Below the pieces are notes generated by a model, which had not been told where the DNA came from, searched no databases, and saw only the letters and a list, made by a program, of their open reading frames with translations. From the NCBI GenBank assembly GCA_037176725.1, contig JAZBRS010000020.1, positions 50,682,001 to 50,746,000 on the forward strand: 64,000 bases of DNA. The letters run 5' to 3'. A program made the position numbers and the translations under genes. This document shows positions 63,451 through 64,000 of the stretch, in pieces. Every line of letters begins with the position of its first letter. Within the stretch, counting starts at the first letter, position 1. Origin of the DNA: Posidonia oceanica (taxonomy: Eukaryota > Streptophyta > Magnoliopsida > Alismatales > Posidoniaceae).

Positions 63451-64000
63451 TGACCTCTTCCGGGTCTTGTTTGGGCGTTCACCTATATTTCCTGGCGGTT
63501 CGGTATTGATAAGGCTTGTACTTATCATTCCTGACCTCTTCTGCGCCTTGTCAGGGCTTACACCTATCATTCCTGGCGGTCCGGTCTTGATATGGCTAGT
63601 ACTTATCGTTCCTAACCTCACGCGGGTCCTGTTTGGGCTTGCACCAATCATTCCTAGCGGTCCGATCTTGCTAAGGCTTGTACTTATCATTCCTGACCTC
63701 TTCCTGGTCTTGTTAGGGCTTGCACCAATCATTCCTGGTGGTCTGGCCCTGATAAGGCTAGTACTTATCATTACTGACCTCTTCCAGGGCCTGGTAGGGC
63801 ATGCACCTATCATTGCTGGCGGTCCGATCTAGATTAGGCATGCACTTATCGTTCCTGACATCCTCCAAGTCTTGTTAGGGCTTTGCACCTCTCATTCCAA
63901 GCGGTCCGGTCTCGAAAAGGCTTGTACTTATCGTTCCTGAGCTCTTCTGGGTCATGTTAGGGCTAGTACCTATCGTTCCAGACGGTCCGGTCTTGACAAG
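63451..64000 (+). repeat. Right end of window, still satellite
   Basis: About 63,450-63,813 resembles 54,927-55,193 at an offset of about 8,620, and continues like 55,200-55,380 to the end. The array is cut by the window edge, not by a change of sequence. Confidence 0.8.

Larger units (their letters stand above)
1..64000 (+). repeat. 81-bp tandem satellite array filling the window
   Basis: Every line of the window reads as the same head-to-tail monomer. The usual length is 81 bp; a frequent 82-bp form has one extra base just before the GCACC block (GGCTTTGCACC instead of GGCTTGCACC). By my count the 81-bp consensus has A 11, C 22, G 19 and T 29, so GC is about 51% and the plus strand is strongly T-rich and A-poor. 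All monomers point the same way. I saw no transposon, gene, microsatellite or gap within the array, and neither array edge is inside the window. Arrays like this are typical of eukaryotic heterochromatin. The family is not one I recognise, and the chromosomal location cannot be read from this sequence. Confidence 0.97.

Noticed and set aside
1..64000. CRISPR array
   Set aside because: Repeats are contiguous with no unique spacers between conserved units. The halves are related to each other, and there is no leader or cas gene.
1..64000. TTAGGG hexamers as interstitial telomere sequence
   Set aside because: TTAGGG occurs about once per 81 bp as part of GTTAGGGCTTGC and never in tandem runs, so it is part of the monomer. 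A telomere-derived origin is not supported.
1..64000. Transposable element or viral fragments inside the array
   Set aside because: I looked for breaks in the monomer pattern, target-site duplications, poly-A tails and terminal repeats. All breaks found are explained by satellite rearrangement.
1..64000. Inverted blocks or a palindromic array centre
   Set aside because: No reverse-complement monomer was seen. Only short dyads within monomers are present.
1..64000. tRNA, rRNA or snRNA genes
   Set aside because: No stretch departs from the satellite long enough to hold one, and no A/B box or rRNA core was recognised.
1..64000. Regular short HOR based on the spacing of 82-bp monomers
   Set aside because: Some are about 325 bp (four monomers) apart, such as those near 535, 862 and 1,188, but spacing elsewhere is one, two, three or seven monomers with no stable period.

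Overview
The whole 64,000-base window is one uninterrupted, head-to-tail tandem satellite DNA array. I see no gene, transposon, RNA gene, unique-sequence island, or monomer in reverse orientation. The monomer is about 81 bp, with a common 82-bp form, so the window holds roughly 790 monomers. Each monomer is a diverged dimer of a 41-bp half (A, core CTTGTACTTATCATTCCTG) and a 40-bp half (B, core CTTGCACCTATCATTCCTGG). Such an array, with higher-order repeats and CpG-type decay, points to eukaryotic constitutive heterochromatin (centromeric, pericentromeric or subtelomeric). I do not recognise the family and cannot name the organism.

Layout. Bases 1 to about 2,689 are a left flank of diverged monomers. 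Bases about 2,690-39,956 hold three copies of a higher-order repeat (HOR). Copy 1 (2,690-14,976) and copy 2 (14,977-27,263) are each 12,287 bp and colinear. Copy 3 (27,264 to about 39,956) has an exact 162-bp (two-monomer) deletion near 33,956 and 570 bp more than the others near 38,394-38,963. Inside each HOR copy are older nested duplications: 1.6-kb segments about 2,256 bp apart, and a 652-bp eight-monomer repeat in copies 1 and 2. Bases about 39,957-64,000 are a right region of more diverged monomers with its own partial duplications: a 2,686-bp tandem unit that starts inside HOR copy 3, a 2,422-bp unit, a 918-bp duplication with an out-of-register junction, and dispersed pairs 3,247, about 3,100 and 3,986 bp apart.

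History that can be read from it. Bases 54,927-59,560 are a diverged colinear relative of about 1,740-6,500, running straight across the left edge of the HOR block. The right edge near 39,956 continues as a 12.85-kb-like sequence does. Only the two internal HOR joins (about 14,971-14,989 and 27,258-27,276) are recombinant. This is what in-register unequal exchange producing a triplication would leave. Smaller events are visible at base resolution: A-to-B half conversions, loss of a half-monomer, 63-bp monomers with a 19-bp deletion, and a conversion patch at about 49,600-49,803.

Reading frames of up to 246 codons occur on both strands only because 81 is a multiple of three and the consensus lacks stops in one frame per strand. 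I do not annotate any as genes. All identity statements are by eye; no alignment was run.
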